The notes: generated from the letters alone by a model not told the origin. A stretch of 17,371 nucleotides of DNA from Collinsella aerofaciens (GCA_008671285.1 RPYR01000020.1:1-17371); one strand, 5' to 3'; positions 1-8,004 are shown, counted from the first letter of the stretch. Numbers and translations: made by a program.

Positions 1-87
1 ACTGTATACCAGCTACGCGTATGTAGATTCATATAGCGTTAATAAATCGGTCCAAGCGTGTGCAAAACGCGCAAGTAGCCGCAAAAG

Positions 88-133
88 GCGATTATCGCGC
101 AGGGTGATTTTTGGCACCCTGTTGATTAATCAA
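88..133. other. Non-coding left edge with hairpin and 12-bp palindrome
   Basis: This AT-richer stretch beyond the tRNA terminator has no convincing gene. It holds three inverted repeats in a row. Bases 88-98 are GCGAT-T-ATCGC. Bases 100-106 and 115-121 form a perfect 7-bp stem (CAGGGTG / CACCCTG) around an 8-base loop. Bases 122-133 are the perfect palindrome TTGATTAATCAA. Neither side of the 7-bp stem is followed by a T-run, so it does not look like a rho-independent terminator. The palindrome could be an operator for a gene beyond the left edge, but that is a guess. Bases 1-87 hold nothing else I can support. Confidence 0.4.
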
Positions 134-150
134 AATTAAGCAATTGCGTA

Positions 151-183
151 AAACAAAAAAGGTCAGGCACTAGGTGCCTGACC
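151..183 (-). terminator. Rho-independent terminator after tRNA-Pro
   Basis: Bases 161-170 and 174-183 form a perfect 10-bp GC-rich stem with a 3-base loop. Read on the minus strand it is followed at once by TTTTTTGTTT (160-151). It begins 10 bases past the encoded CCA of the tRNA, so it should end the tRNA transcript. It would also end any read-through from the coaBC operon, which has no terminator of its own. Confidence 0.93.
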
Positions 184-193
184 TGCACACTTC

Positions 194-270
<77 letters not shown>

Positions 271-312
271 AAGCTGTTGTTTGTTGCTCTGCTCTCGCTC
301 GCAACAGGGAGT

Positions 313-342
313 ATATTAACCCGAAACTTTAGACTTGTGCAA
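313..342 (-). promoter_or_regulatory. Promoter for tRNA-Pro
   Basis: On the minus strand a -35 box TTGCAC (342-337) and a -10 box TAATAT (318-313) are separated by 18 bases, close to the sigma-70 consensus. Transcription would start near base 305, about 35 bases ahead of the tRNA. The bases just after the -10 box (ACTCCC) are fairly GC-rich, as is common at stable-RNA promoters under stringent control. The regulation is inferred. The promoter lies within 40 bases of the coaBC stop codon. Confidence 0.75.
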
Positions 343-350
343 GAACTTTT

Positions 351-1565
351 TTATAAATTTTGAAGCAAGTCCAAAATTGTATCTGCGAGCTGGGGTTTTG
401 TTAGCACGGGAAGCTCTTGCGTACCCGTTGTGCTCACAATCCAGGCCTTGTTGGTATCGGTTCCAAAGCCCGAATCGGCGCGCGAGACATCGTTGGCGAT
501 AATGGCATCGCAGCCCTTGCGGGCGAGCTTGCGCTGCGCGTACTCCACGACGTTATCGGTCTCGGCCGCAAATCCGATCACGCATCGCTCGCCCTTCTGG
601 CGCGAGAGCTCGGCCAAAATATCGACCGTCTCGACCAGTTCGATGCGATCCAGGCGCTCGTTGGCCTTTTTGAGCTTATGGTCCGCAGGGGCCGCGGGGG
701 TGTAGTCGGCGACGGCGGCCGCACAAATTGCCGCATCGGCCGTCTGGAAGGCGCTCAGGGCCGCCTGGAGCATCTCTGCGGCGGTCTGCACGCGCACGCA
801 CTCCACGCCGCAGGGCACATCGAGTGATGTCGGTCCCAACACGAGCGTGACCGCAGCGCCGCGGCGTGCGGCCTCCCCCGCCAGGGCGATGCCCATCTTG
901 CCCGAAGAGCGGTTGCCAATGAATCGCACGGGGTCGATCGGCTCGTGCGTGGGACCGGCGGTAATTACGATGCGCTTACCCGCCAGGTCCTGTGGCGCGG
1001 GGTTGAGCACCTCACAGACAGCCTCTACGATGTCCTCGGGCTCGCTCATGCGTCCCGTGTCCACGTCGCCGCAGGCAAGGTAGCCGCTGCCCGGACCCAC
1101 CACATGGACACCGCGCTCGCGCAGCGTGGCCATGTTGGCCTGCGTCGCCGGCGCCTTCCACATGCCGTTGTTCATAGCGGGTGCGATCACGATGGGTCGC
1201 GGCGTCGCAAGCAGCGTGGTGGAGATGAGGTCATCGGCGACGCCGTTGGCCATCTTGGCGATGATATTGGCCGTCGCGGGCGCCACGACCACCAGATCGG
1301 GCTCCTGCGCCAGCGAAATGTGGTGGATGGGGTCGGAAGGATCGTCGAATAGGCCCACGGCAACGGGCTCGTTGGTGAGCGTACGGAAGGTGAGCGGGCC
1401 CACAAACTCGGTGGCATGCTCGCTCATAACGACCTTGACGCGCGCACCGCTCTTTTGCAGCAGGCGCACGATATTGCACGACTTATAGGCGGCGATCCCG
1501 CCGGTAATGCCCAGCAGGATCGTTTTTCCCTCAAGTTGCATTGAATTGTTGGATGCCGCCGTCAT
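351..1565 (-). CDS. coaBC: Bifunctional phosphopantothenoylcysteine decarboxylase / phosphopantothenate-cysteine ligase
   Basis: This enzyme catalyses two steps of coenzyme A synthesis: CTP-dependent joining of phosphopantothenate to cysteine, then FMN-dependent decarboxylation to phosphopantetheine. The 404-residue length is normal for the fused enzyme. The N-terminal CoaC half shows the flavoprotein motif GITGGIAAYKS (19-29), the catalytic histidine region HHISLA (81-86), PAMNNGMW (129-136) and the active-site cysteine in GYLACGDVDTGRM (Cys165). The CoaB half starts near residue 197 with ITAGPTHEPID (201-211) and FIGNRSSGKMG (215-225). It continues with AAAVADYTP (282-290), KLKK (297-300) and GFAAETDN (331-338). 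The ATG at 1565 has AAGGAAG about 8 bases ahead. An inner Met9 has no ribosome site. It starts 2 bases after the zinc-ribbon gene ends, so it is probably cotranscribed with it. Confidence 0.97.
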   Translation of the reverse strand: MTAASNNSMQLEGKTILLGITGGIAAYKSCNIVRLLQKSGARVKVVMSEHATEFVGPLTFRTLTNEPVAVGLFDDPSDPIHHISLAQEPDLVVVAPATANIIAKMANGVADDLISTTLLATPRPIVIAPAMNNGMWKAPATQANMATLRERGVHVVGPGSGYLACGDVDTGRMSEPEDIVEAVCEVLNPAPQDLAGKRIVITAGPTHEPIDPVRFIGNRSSGKMGIALAGEAARRGAAVTLVLGPTSLDVPCGVECVRVQTAAEMLQAALSAFQTADAAICAAAVADYTPAAPADHKLKKANERLDRIELVETVDILAELSRQKGERCVIGFAAETDNVVEYAQRKLARKGCDAIIANDVSRADSGFGTDTNKAWIVSTTGTQELPVLTKPQLADTILDLLQNL

Positions 1566-1567
1566 CG

Positions 1568-2287
1568 CTAGGCTTCCTTGCTCGGGAGTACCAGGAGGCG
1601 GTGGCAGTACGGGCAGTGCGTAATCTCGCTGCCGTCGTGGTTGAGGTCGCTCATGGACGATGCCTGCAGCGCGGTGTGGCAGACCGTGGGGATGTTGCCC
1701 TGGATGGTCTCGACGGCCAGGCCGCGGAACTGCTTGAGCAGGCGCTCGTAGTCGGTGAGCACGTCGGCCGGCAGCGTTGCGGCAAGCGCGGTGCGCTCCT
1801 TAGTGGCGGCGTCAATCTGAGCCTGCAGGTCGGCAGCCTTGGCGCGAGCGGCCTTGGTATCGGCCTTCACGCCCTCCTCGAACTTGGCGATGATGGCCTG
1901 CGCGCGGGCCTCGCGGTCGAGCGCCTCCTTATGGGCGACAACGACGTCCTTGCGGGTGTGCTCAATCTTGTCCAGACGCTTGGCCAGGGTGGCGAGTTCA
2001 TTCTCCAGGTCCTGAACCTCGCGGTAGTCGGAGCCGTCGACGTGGCGCTTCTTGGCAGCCTCGATGGCGTTGTTGGTCTGAATCTCGGTGGTGTTGAGAT
2101 CGTCGAGTTCAATGTCCAGATCCTTGCGCTGGGCGTAGAGCTTGGTCATCTCGGCCTTGAGCTTAACGTAGGTCTTGCGCTTGGAAGCGAGCTCCTTGAG
2201 CTCCGGCATATTGGCAAGTTCGCTCTTGTTGCGGGCGAGTTCCAAATCGATCTGTTGCAGCTTGAGTAGCGTAGCGCCGGCGCTCAT
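1568..2287 (-). CDS. Coiled-coil protein with C-terminal (degenerate) zinc ribbon, DUF164/CdsZ-like
   Basis: The predicted 239-residue protein is mostly a charged helical hairpin (about residues 5-185, rich in K, E, L, A), with a short C-terminal zinc-ribbon region. This architecture is that of the C4-type zinc-ribbon family (zf-RING_7, formerly DUF164), whose genes often sit beside Nif3-like genes, as here. Its exact role is unsettled; a nucleic-acid or chaperone-like role is only suggested for the family. The second knuckle is intact (HCPYCHR, Cys225 and Cys228). The first keeps only Cys203 (TVCHTAL): the expected partner three residues earlier is Pro200. The chosen ATG at 2287 overlaps the Nif3 stop as ATGA and has AAAAGGAGA 6 bases upstream. 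The frame stays open 12 codons further upstream, but no ribosome site supports that start. Confidence 0.85.
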   Translation of the reverse strand: MSAGATLLKLQQIDLELARNKSELANMPELKELASKRKTYVKLKAEMTKLYAQRKDLDIELDDLNTTEIQTNNAIEAAKKRHVDGSDYREVQDLENELATLAKRLDKIEHTRKDVVVAHKEALDREARAQAIIAKFEEGVKADTKAARAKAADLQAQIDAATKERTALAATLPADVLTDYERLLKQFRGLAVETIQGNIPTVCHTALQASSMSDLNHDGSEITHCPYCHRLLVLPSKEA

Positions 2288-3093
2288 AAGTTCTCTCCTT
2301 TTGTCACAGTCCACCATTGGCAAGGGTTCAGTATTTTAATCGCATGACGGGGGTCGACCCCGGCGTCAACTGCAGAGTTCATCAATATATCAACGAACGG
2401 CTCCTCAGAGCGGTCGTGACCGAGCAAGATCACCGGTAGCCCGCGCAAGGCAAGGTCTTGCGCCACGTGGTAGCCCGCCTCGCCCGTCACGACAACATCT
2501 GCGCCCGCGGCGATGGCGAGCTCTCCGAAGTCGCCTAGGGAGCCGCCCAAAATGGCGACGGTGCGGCACGGGTGATTGGCCTCGCCCCACACGCGTGGGT
2601 CGCTGCCAAACGCCGCTGCTGCGCGCGCGGCAAGGTCACGCAGGCTGCAGGGGTCGTTCAACGTTGCAAGCGCGCCCAGTCCGGTCGCTTCGGGGTCGTC
2701 CACGTGCTCCAGTGAGCTCACGGGTGCGGCACCCAGCAGCTCGCTCAGGCAGATGCGGGCTTCGTGCGAGCGGTCCAGGTTGGTGTGGAGCGAGATAATG
2801 CTCACGCCGCAACGCGCTGCCTCGTAGAGCGCCGCACTGCATTGGGGGCGTGCAGCATCCGCCGGACAAAATGCCTCGGGCGCCTTGATGTATATGGGAT
2901 GATGCGTCAGCAGCACGTTGGCACCGGCCTCGAGAGCACGGTGCACATTGGCTTCGGTCGCATCGAGTGCGCAGGCAACACCGGTAATCTGCGCGGCAGG
3001 GTCGCCGACGGAGAGTCCTACATGGTCCCAACTCTCAGCATCAGTCTTGGGATAGCGTGCCAGCAGCGCGCGCTCAAGCTCGGCGACGATCAT
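2284..3093 (-). CDS. Nif3-like dinuclear metal centre protein (YbgI/DUF34 family)
   Basis: This 269-residue protein belongs to the widespread Nif3/YbgI family, which forms ring-shaped hexamers with a two-metal site in each subunit. The physiological substrate is not firmly known. Metal-binding motifs are present: WDHVGLSVG (22-30), LTHHP (62-66, His64 and His65), HTNLD (103-107, Asp107) and the C-terminal GHDRSEE (225-231, His226 and Glu230). TGEAGYHVAQD (203-213) corresponds to the usual TGE-x-x-H-H-x-x-x-D segment. The length fits the short form without the inserted PII-like domain. The ATG at 3093 overlaps the stop of the cysteine desulfurase by 4 bases (ATGA), and the gene in turn overlaps the zinc-ribbon gene by 4 bases. 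Two such junctions in a row imply tightly coupled translation of these three proteins. Confidence 0.93.
   Translation of the reverse strand: MIVAELERALLARYPKTDAESWDHVGLSVGDPAAQITGVACALDATEANVHRALEAGANVLLTHHPIYIKAPEAFCPADAARPQCSAALYEAARCGVSIISLHTNLDRSHEARICLSELLGAAPVSSLEHVDDPEATGLGALATLNDPCSLRDLAARAAAAFGSDPRVWGEANHPCRTVAILGGSLGDFGELAIAAGADVVVTGEAGYHVAQDLALRGLPVILLGHDRSEEPFVDILMNSAVDAGVDPRHAIKILNPCQWWTVTKGENL
2294..2302 (-). promoter_or_regulatory. Ribosome site fixing the start of the zinc-ribbon gene
   Basis: AAAAGGAGA on the minus strand lies 6 bases before the ATG at 2287, inside the last codons of the Nif3-like gene. It decides in favour of the short start over an open-frame ATG at 2323. 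With the ATGA stop/start overlap it suggests translational coupling. Confidence 0.85.
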
Positions 3094-4268
3094 GCGGCGC
3101 CTACGATCGAGAGCAGCGTCTGGGCAAACTCGTCCAGATCGCCCGGATTCACGCGGTCATCAAAGGAAATGCGCAGTGCGCCCAATGCCTGCTCGCGACC
3201 GATGCCCATCGCGCTCAAAACGTGACTGGGGTCCATATTGCCGCTCGAGCATGCCGAGCCTGCCGATACCTCAAAGCCGGCGGCGTCGAGCTTGATGATG
3301 AGCTCCTCGGAGTCCATGCCATCAATGTAGATCGATACCATGCCGGGCAGACGGTCGGCCTGCTCGTAGTCGCCCATGGTGGCGTGAATGCGCGGGTGGG
3401 CCGTTAGCGTGGCGTAGAGCTTGTCGGAAAGGGCTTGCAGCGTCGCCCGCTCCTGAGCCACATGGGGCGCCAGAGACGAGGCGGCAGCGGCAAAGGCCAG
3501 CTGCGTGCGCAGGTCCTGCGTGCCGGCACGTCGTCCGGCTTCCTGTCCTCCGCCAAAGATGCGCGGGCGCAGCGGGGTGCGGGTCTTAACGTAGAGCGCG
3601 CCGGATGCCACAGGACCGCCAATCTTGTGGGCGGCGACGGACATAGCATCGACGCCCAGCTCGGCGGCATCGAGCGGAATATGCAGATAGCCCTGGATGG
3701 CATCGGTGTGGAAAAGGGCGCCCACGGTATGCGCGGCCGCGGCAAGCTCACGGATGGGCTGCACCACGCCAGTCTCGTTGTTGGCAACCATGATGCTCAC
3801 GAGCGCCACGTCGTCGCCTAGCAGCTCGATAAGCGCGGCAGGCTCAATGTAGCCCGCGCGGCAGGGCTGTACCAGGTCGACGGTAAAGCCAGCGGCACGC
3901 AGCAGCGGCAGGTTGTCCAGAATCGAATCGTGCTCGATGGCCGAAACGATTACACGATCGCGCTTGCGATCGCGCTGACGAGCGCCCTCGGCAAGACCGA
4001 GCAGCGCCAGCTGGTTGGCTTCGGTGCCGCCGTTGGTCAGAACAATCTCGGACGGGCGGACGCGCGCGCCAAAGCTGCGGGCAATCTCGCGACGCGCCAC
4101 TTCCAGGCGTGCAGCGGCCTTGCGGCCGAGCGAATGCAGCGAGTTGGGGTTGACGCCGGCAAGCTCGCTGTCGTCGTACTCGCGCTGCGCAAGGAGCGCC
4201 TCGGCGCGCATGGGCGTCGAGGCGGCATAGTCAAGATTAACGGGTATGCGGTTTTGACCTGCGGTCAT
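3090..4268 (-). CDS. Cysteine desulfurase, class I NifS/IscS-like (PLP enzyme)
   Basis: The enzyme removes sulfur from cysteine to give alanine and an enzyme persulfide, feeding iron-sulfur clusters or tRNA thiolation. The 392 residues contain the fold-type I PLP motifs: TEAN (82-85), IEHDSI (111-116, His113 stacking on PLP), NNETG (163-167), HTDA (187-190) and the Schiff-base lysine in SVAAHKIGGP (Lys205). GGGQEAGRRAGT spans 239-250. The persulfide cysteine is Cys340 in SACSSG, in a long mobile loop typical of class I. No IscU, SufU or MnmA gene is adjacent, so the sulfur acceptor cannot be read from context. The ATG at 4268 follows AGGAGG by 11 bases, and that site lies in the last codons of rpe. 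It overlaps the Nif3-like gene at its 3' end. Confidence 0.94.
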   Translation of the reverse strand: MTAGQNRIPVNLDYAASTPMRAEALLAQREYDDSELAGVNPNSLHSLGRKAAARLEVARREIARSFGARVRPSEIVLTNGGTEANQLALLGLAEGARQRDRKRDRVIVSAIEHDSILDNLPLLRAAGFTVDLVQPCRAGYIEPAALIELLGDDVALVSIMVANNETGVVQPIRELAAAAHTVGALFHTDAIQGYLHIPLDAAELGVDAMSVAAHKIGGPVASGALYVKTRTPLRPRIFGGGQEAGRRAGTQDLRTQLAFAAAASSLAPHVAQERATLQALSDKLYATLTAHPRIHATMGDYEQADRLPGMVSIYIDGMDSEELIIKLDAAGFEVSAGSACSSGNMDPSHVLSAMGIGREQALGALRISFDDRVNPGDLDEFAQTLLSIVGAA

Positions 4269-4274
4269 AAGGGT

Positions 4275-4946
4275 TTATGCCTCCTGTGCGGCCTCGTTGC
4301 CCAGCTTCTGCAGCAGCGCAACCTCGGCAGCGGGATCTTCGGACTTAAATACGGCGGAGCCGGCCACGAGCACGTTGGCGCCTGCCTTGACGACCTCGGC
4401 AATGTTCTTGGAAGAAATACCGCCGTCGACCTCGATGAGGGGCGACACGCCGTGGCGCTCGCACATGGCTTTGAGCTCGTGGAGCTTATGCAGAGTGCCC
4501 GGGATAAAGCTCTGGCCGCCAAAGCCGGGGTTCACGCTCATGAGCAGCACCATGTCAACAATGTCGATGATGCTATCGAGCACGCAGACGGGCGTGGCGG
4601 GGTTGAGCACCACACCGGCCTTGACGCCGCGCTGCTGCAGATGCGTGAGCGTGCGGTGCAGGTGCGTGGAGGCCTCGTAGTGCACGGTGATCATATCGGC
4701 ACCGGCATCGGCATACCAATCGACCGTCTCGTCGGGGTTCGACACCATCAGGTGCGCGTCGACCGGCACATCGGTGGAGCGCTTGACGGCCTTAAGGATG
4801 TCAACGCCAAAGGTGAGGTTGCCGGTAAAGTGGCCGTCCATGACGTCGAAGTGCACAAGGTCGGCACCGGCGATCTTGTCGAGTTCGCCCTTGAGGTTGG
4901 CCATATCGGCCGAAAGGATGGACGGAGCGATTTTAATGGAACCCAT
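4275..4946 (-). CDS. rpe: Ribulose-phosphate 3-epimerase
   Basis: This TIM-barrel enzyme interconverts ribulose-5-phosphate and xylulose-5-phosphate in the non-oxidative pentose phosphate pathway. The 223-residue length is typical. It shows SILSAD (9-14), the metal/catalytic strand VHFDVMDGHF (31-40, catalytic Asp34), DAHLMV (63-68), TVHYEA near 87, MSVNPGFGGQ (136-145), EVDGGI (172-177, catalytic Asp174) and the phosphate-binding AGSAVF (195-200). The ATG at 4946 has AAAGG 8 bases upstream and lies 18 bases after the gpsA stop. Its 3' end carries the AGGAGG used by the cysteine desulfurase gene 6 bases downstream. Confidence 0.97.
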   Translation of the reverse strand: MGSIKIAPSILSADMANLKGELDKIAGADLVHFDVMDGHFTGNLTFGVDILKAVKRSTDVPVDAHLMVSNPDETVDWYADAGADMITVHYEASTHLHRTLTHLQQRGVKAGVVLNPATPVCVLDSIIDIVDMVLLMSVNPGFGGQSFIPGTLHKLHELKAMCERHGVSPLIEVDGGISSKNIAEVVKAGANVLVAGSAVFKSEDPAAEVALLQKLGNEAAQEA

Positions 4947-4964
4947 GGTAGTAGCCTTTCTGCG

Positions 4965-5972
4965 CTAGTCGGTGAGTCCGTAGAACTCTTGAGAAGGGAC
5001 GCGGTCGGTGAGAATCTCGAGCGCCCTATCCAAAGTAACACCGTTGTAGAGCGTTTGCTCCACGGCAAAGGTGAGCGGAATGTCTACGCCCAGCGAACGG
5101 GCGAGTTCGCTCACGCTGCGGGCGGCGACGGCGCCCTCGACAACCATATGCGTGCGCGTCTGGTACTCGTCGAGCGAAACGCCGTGGGCAAACTCGTAGC
5201 CAAAGGTGCGGTTGCGCGAATGCTCGGAGGTGCAGGTGGCAATGAGGTCACCCATGCCGGCAAGTCCCATGCAGGTCATAGCTTGACCGCCGCGGGCATG
5301 CACCAGACGGCTAATCTCGGCCAGGCCGCGCGTCATGATAAGGGCGAGCGTGTTGTCGCCGGCACCGGTGCCGGCGGAGATGCCGCACACGATGGCGATG
5401 ACATTTTTCATGGCGCCGCAGACCTCGACACCGGTCATGTCTTGCGACAGATAGATGCGAAAGGCCGTGGACAGGAGCAAGTCCTTAAAGGTCTCCCCTA
5501 CCTGCGTATCTTCGCTGGCGATGACGGCGGCAGAAAGACCTCCGCGGCAGATTTCCTCGGCATGGTTGGGGCCAGAAAGAGCCGCAACACGTTCCTCGTT
5601 GCCGATCTCGCTGGCGATGACCTCGCTCATGAGCAGGCCGGACTCGGGCTCAATGCCCTTGGTGAGGCAGAGCACCGGGATATCGGCGGCGATAAAGGGC
5701 GCGGCCTGGTGGCACACGCTGCGAAGGTGCGTCGAAGGAACGGCGAAGATGATGGCCTCGGCGCCGTCGAGCGCCTGGGCGAGCTCGGTCGTTGCTACCA
5801 CGTTTTCCGGCAGCTCGTAGCCCACAAGGTAGCGAGGGTTGCGGTGCTCGCCATTGATGCCGGCGGCCGTCTGCTCGCTATGGGCCCACATGGTCACGCG
5901 CTCGGCTCGCGCGGCGGCAAGGCCGGCGACGGCGGTTCCCCAGGAGCCGGAGCCAATCAGCGCAACATTCAT
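4965..5972 (-). CDS. gpsA: NAD(P)-dependent glycerol-3-phosphate dehydrogenase
   Basis: GpsA reduces dihydroxyacetone phosphate to sn-glycerol-3-phosphate, the backbone of phospholipids. The 335-residue protein begins with the dinucleotide-binding GSGSWGTA (7-14). It continues with TKG (104-106), SGPNHAEE (133-140), the catalytic lysine in GAMKNVIAI (Lys189), and the substrate loop GMGDLIATCTS followed by HSRN (239-254). The ATG at 5972 has AGGAG 8 bases upstream, and this site is fused to the plsY stop (TAGGAG). It follows plsY by 11 bases. Its product is the direct acyl acceptor for PlsY, so the pair makes metabolic sense. Confidence 0.97.
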   Translation of the reverse strand: MNVALIGSGSWGTAVAGLAAARAERVTMWAHSEQTAAGINGEHRNPRYLVGYELPENVVATTELAQALDGAEAIIFAVPSTHLRSVCHQAAPFIAADIPVLCLTKGIEPESGLLMSEVIASEIGNEERVAALSGPNHAEEICRGGLSAAVIASEDTQVGETFKDLLLSTAFRIYLSQDMTGVEVCGAMKNVIAIVCGISAGTGAGDNTLALIMTRGLAEISRLVHARGGQAMTCMGLAGMGDLIATCTSEHSRNRTFGYEFAHGVSLDEYQTRTHMVVEGAVAARSVSELARSLGVDIPLTFAVEQTLYNGVTLDRALEILTDRVPSQEFYGLTD

Positions 5973-5983
5973 GACTCTCTCTC

Positions 5984-6667
5984 CTACTTATCGTCGGGCT
6001 CGGTGACGCGCTTGGTAAACGAGAGCTTGGACTCCTTACCGGTCATGAGCTTTTTGATGTTCGCGCGATGGGCCCACACCACGGTGATGCCGATCATCGC
6101 CATGCAAAACTTGAGGCCTAGGCTGCTGTACGGAAAGACCGCACAAGCGGCGATGGGAAGACCGATGGCCGCGGCAAGCGAGCCCACCGACACAAACTTG
6201 GTGATGGCGACGGCCACGATAAACATGCCCAACAGCGAAAGTCCGATGGGCCAGTACCAGGCGAGGATGACGCCCAAGCCCACGGCAATACCCTTGCCGC
6301 CATGGAAGTTGAGGTAGGGCGAGAAGATGTGGCCCCACACCGCTGCCAGGCAGATGACGCCGAGCATCCAATCGCCGGGGGCTCCAGGCGCCATGATGCT
6401 CACAGGGAAGCCATAGCCCACGCCCGCGATAAGCGGACGGGCGATAAGGACGCAGATGGCGCCCTTAAGGCAGTCGAGCAGCAGCGTGAGCGCGGCGACC
6501 TTGGGACCGGCCACACGCAGCGCGTTGGTGGTGCCGATGTTGCCGGAGCCCGCCTTGCGAATATCCGTATGGTTGAACACGCGGCCCAAGATCAGGCCAA
6601 ACGGAATCGCTCCGATAAAGAACGATACCACGGCGCAGATGGCGGTCAGCAGAATCGGATTATGCAT
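5984..6667 (-). CDS. plsY: Glycerol-3-phosphate acyltransferase PlsY
   Basis: This integral membrane enzyme transfers an acyl group from acyl-phosphate to glycerol-3-phosphate, giving lysophosphatidate. The 227 residues contain several hydrophobic segments (about 5-30, 57-80, 100-118, 127-157, 160-178, 184-199). The three conserved cytoplasmic loops are visible: GSGNIGTTN (40-48), WGHIFSPYLNFHGGKG (111-126) and VWAHRANIKKLMTGKE (197-212). The acyl-phosphate donor is made by PlsX, which is not in this window. The ATG at 6667 lies inside the end of der (8-base overlap), with GAAGGAG 7 bases upstream. It is followed by gpsA. Confidence 0.97.
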   Translation of the reverse strand: MHNPILLTAICAVVSFFIGAIPFGLILGRVFNHTDIRKAGSGNIGTTNALRVAGPKVAALTLLLDCLKGAICVLIARPLIAGVGYGFPVSIMAPGAPGDWMLGVICLAAVWGHIFSPYLNFHGGKGIAVGLGVILAWYWPIGLSLLGMFIVAVAITKFVSVGSLAAAIGLPIAACAVFPYSSLGLKFCMAMIGITVVWAHRANIKKLMTGKESKLSFTKRVTEPDDK

Positions 6668-7994
6668 CCTTTTGCTCCTTCTTCCTAAAGAAGAGTCGAA
6701 TGGGCGTGCCGGCGAAGTCGAAGGTAGAGCGCATACGGTTCTCCACGTAGCGCTGGTAGGTGTCGTTGACCAGGTCGCTGTGGTTGACGAAGAACGTAAA
6801 CGTCGGCGGGTTGACGCCCGTCTGGGTCACATAGTGCATGCGCAGACGGCGCTTGCCGTCCACCACGGTATGACCGAACTCGCGCAGGTCGGTAAGGAAC
6901 GTGTTGAGGCGCGAGGTGCTGATCTTCTGCGAACGCGTCTTTTCGGCGGCGTCGACCATCGCCCAGATCTTCTCGACGCTGCGGCCAGTGAGGGCAGAGA
7001 TGCGCAGGTACTGGGCCCAGGGAGCCATGACGCCCAGACGGCGGTCGATGGTCTCCATGCAGGCCTCGCGCTTGCGGTCGTCGTCGAGCAGATCCCACTT
7101 GTTGAGCAGTACAACGATGGCGCAGCCGCGCTCGATGGCAAGACCCATGACCTTCTGGTCCTGCTCGGTAACGCCCACGGAGGCGTCGACGACGAGCAGC
7201 GCCACGTCGGCGCGGTCGATGGCGCGCAGGCCGCGGACCATGGAGTAGTACTCGATGTTCTCGTACACGGTGCTCTTCTTACGGATGCCCGCGGTGTCGA
7301 CCATGCGGTAGTGCTTGCCGTTGCGCTCGACGACCGTGTCGATGGCGTCGCGCGTCGTGCCGGCAATGTTGGACACGATAGAGCGGTCGGCGCCCAGGAT
7401 GCGGTTGAACAGCGACGACTTACCGGCGTTGGGTCGGCCGATGATGGCCACATTCAGCGCGTCGGGGAACTCGTCGGCGACTTCGTCCTCTTCCTCGGGA
7501 AGCAGGGCCACGATGTCGTCGAGCAGGTCGCCCGTGCCGTGGCCGTGCAGGGCCGAGAGCGGCGTGGGCTCACCGATGCCGAGCGAATAGAACTCCCAGA
7601 TGCTGTCGTTCTCGCGATCAGGGTTGTCGAGCTTGTTCACCAGCAGAAAGACCGGCTTGTCGCAGCGCTTGAGCATGCGGGCGACCGACTCGTCCTCCTC
7701 GGTGACGCCGGTGCGGCCGTCGACCACAAACAGGATGACGGCGGCTTCCTCGGCGGCGGCGAGCGCCTGGTCGCGGATGGACGTGGCAAACACGTCATCG
7801 CTCTTGAGCGGCTCGATGCCGCCCGTGTCGACAATGGTGAACTCGCGGCCGTTCCAATCGGCCGTGTGATACGAGCGGTCGCGCGTGACGCCGCGAGACT
7901 CGTGGACGATGGCGTCCGAGGTCTGGGCCAGGCGGTTAACGAGCGTGGACTTGCCCACGTTGGGGCGTCCGACGACGGCGACGATAGGTTTCAT
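6660..7994 (-). CDS. der: Ribosome-assembly GTPase Der (EngA)
   Basis: Der is an essential double GTPase needed for maturation of the 50S ribosomal subunit. The 444-residue protein has two tandem G domains followed by a KH-like domain. Domain 1 shows GRPNVGKST (9-17), VTRD (36-39), DTGG (56-59) and NKLD (120-123). Domain 2 shows GRPNAGKSS (186-194), DTAG (233-236) and NKWD (298-301). The KH-like part runs from about 355 to 438 and ends in a lysine-rich tail. The ATG at 7994 has AAAGGAG just upstream, directly abutting the stop of the DUF512 gene (TAAAGGAG). A DUF512, der, plsY, gpsA order also recurs in Firmicutes from general knowledge. Confidence 0.98.
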   Translation of the reverse strand: MKPIVAVVGRPNVGKSTLVNRLAQTSDAIVHESRGVTRDRSYHTADWNGREFTIVDTGGIEPLKSDDVFATSIRDQALAAAEEAAVILFVVDGRTGVTEEDESVARMLKRCDKPVFLLVNKLDNPDRENDSIWEFYSLGIGEPTPLSALHGHGTGDLLDDIVALLPEEEDEVADEFPDALNVAIIGRPNAGKSSLFNRILGADRSIVSNIAGTTRDAIDTVVERNGKHYRMVDTAGIRKKSTVYENIEYYSMVRGLRAIDRADVALLVVDASVGVTEQDQKVMGLAIERGCAIVVLLNKWDLLDDDRKREACMETIDRRLGVMAPWAQYLRISALTGRSVEKIWAMVDAAEKTRSQKISTSRLNTFLTDLREFGHTVVDGKRRLRMHYVTQTGVNPPTFTFFVNHSDLVNDTYQRYVENRMRSTFDFAGTPIRLFFRKKEQKDA

Positions 7995-8004
7995 CTGCTC
8001 TCCT

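Noticed and set aside
40..65. Minus-strand promoter beyond the tRNA terminator (TTGCAC with TATTAA)
   Set aside because: Spacing is only 15 bases and the -10 match is 4 of 6. Too weak to report as a feature.
100..121. 7-bp hairpin as a transcription terminator
   Set aside because: Neither strand has a T-run following the stem.
3930..6317. 795-codon open frame on the plus strand
   Set aside because: It lies antisense to the cysteine desulfurase, rpe, gpsA and plsY, all of which have clear family motifs. Its G/A/H/V/R/D-rich translation shows no domain, and it simply reflects GC-rich codon use that avoids TTA, CTA and TCA on the coding strand.
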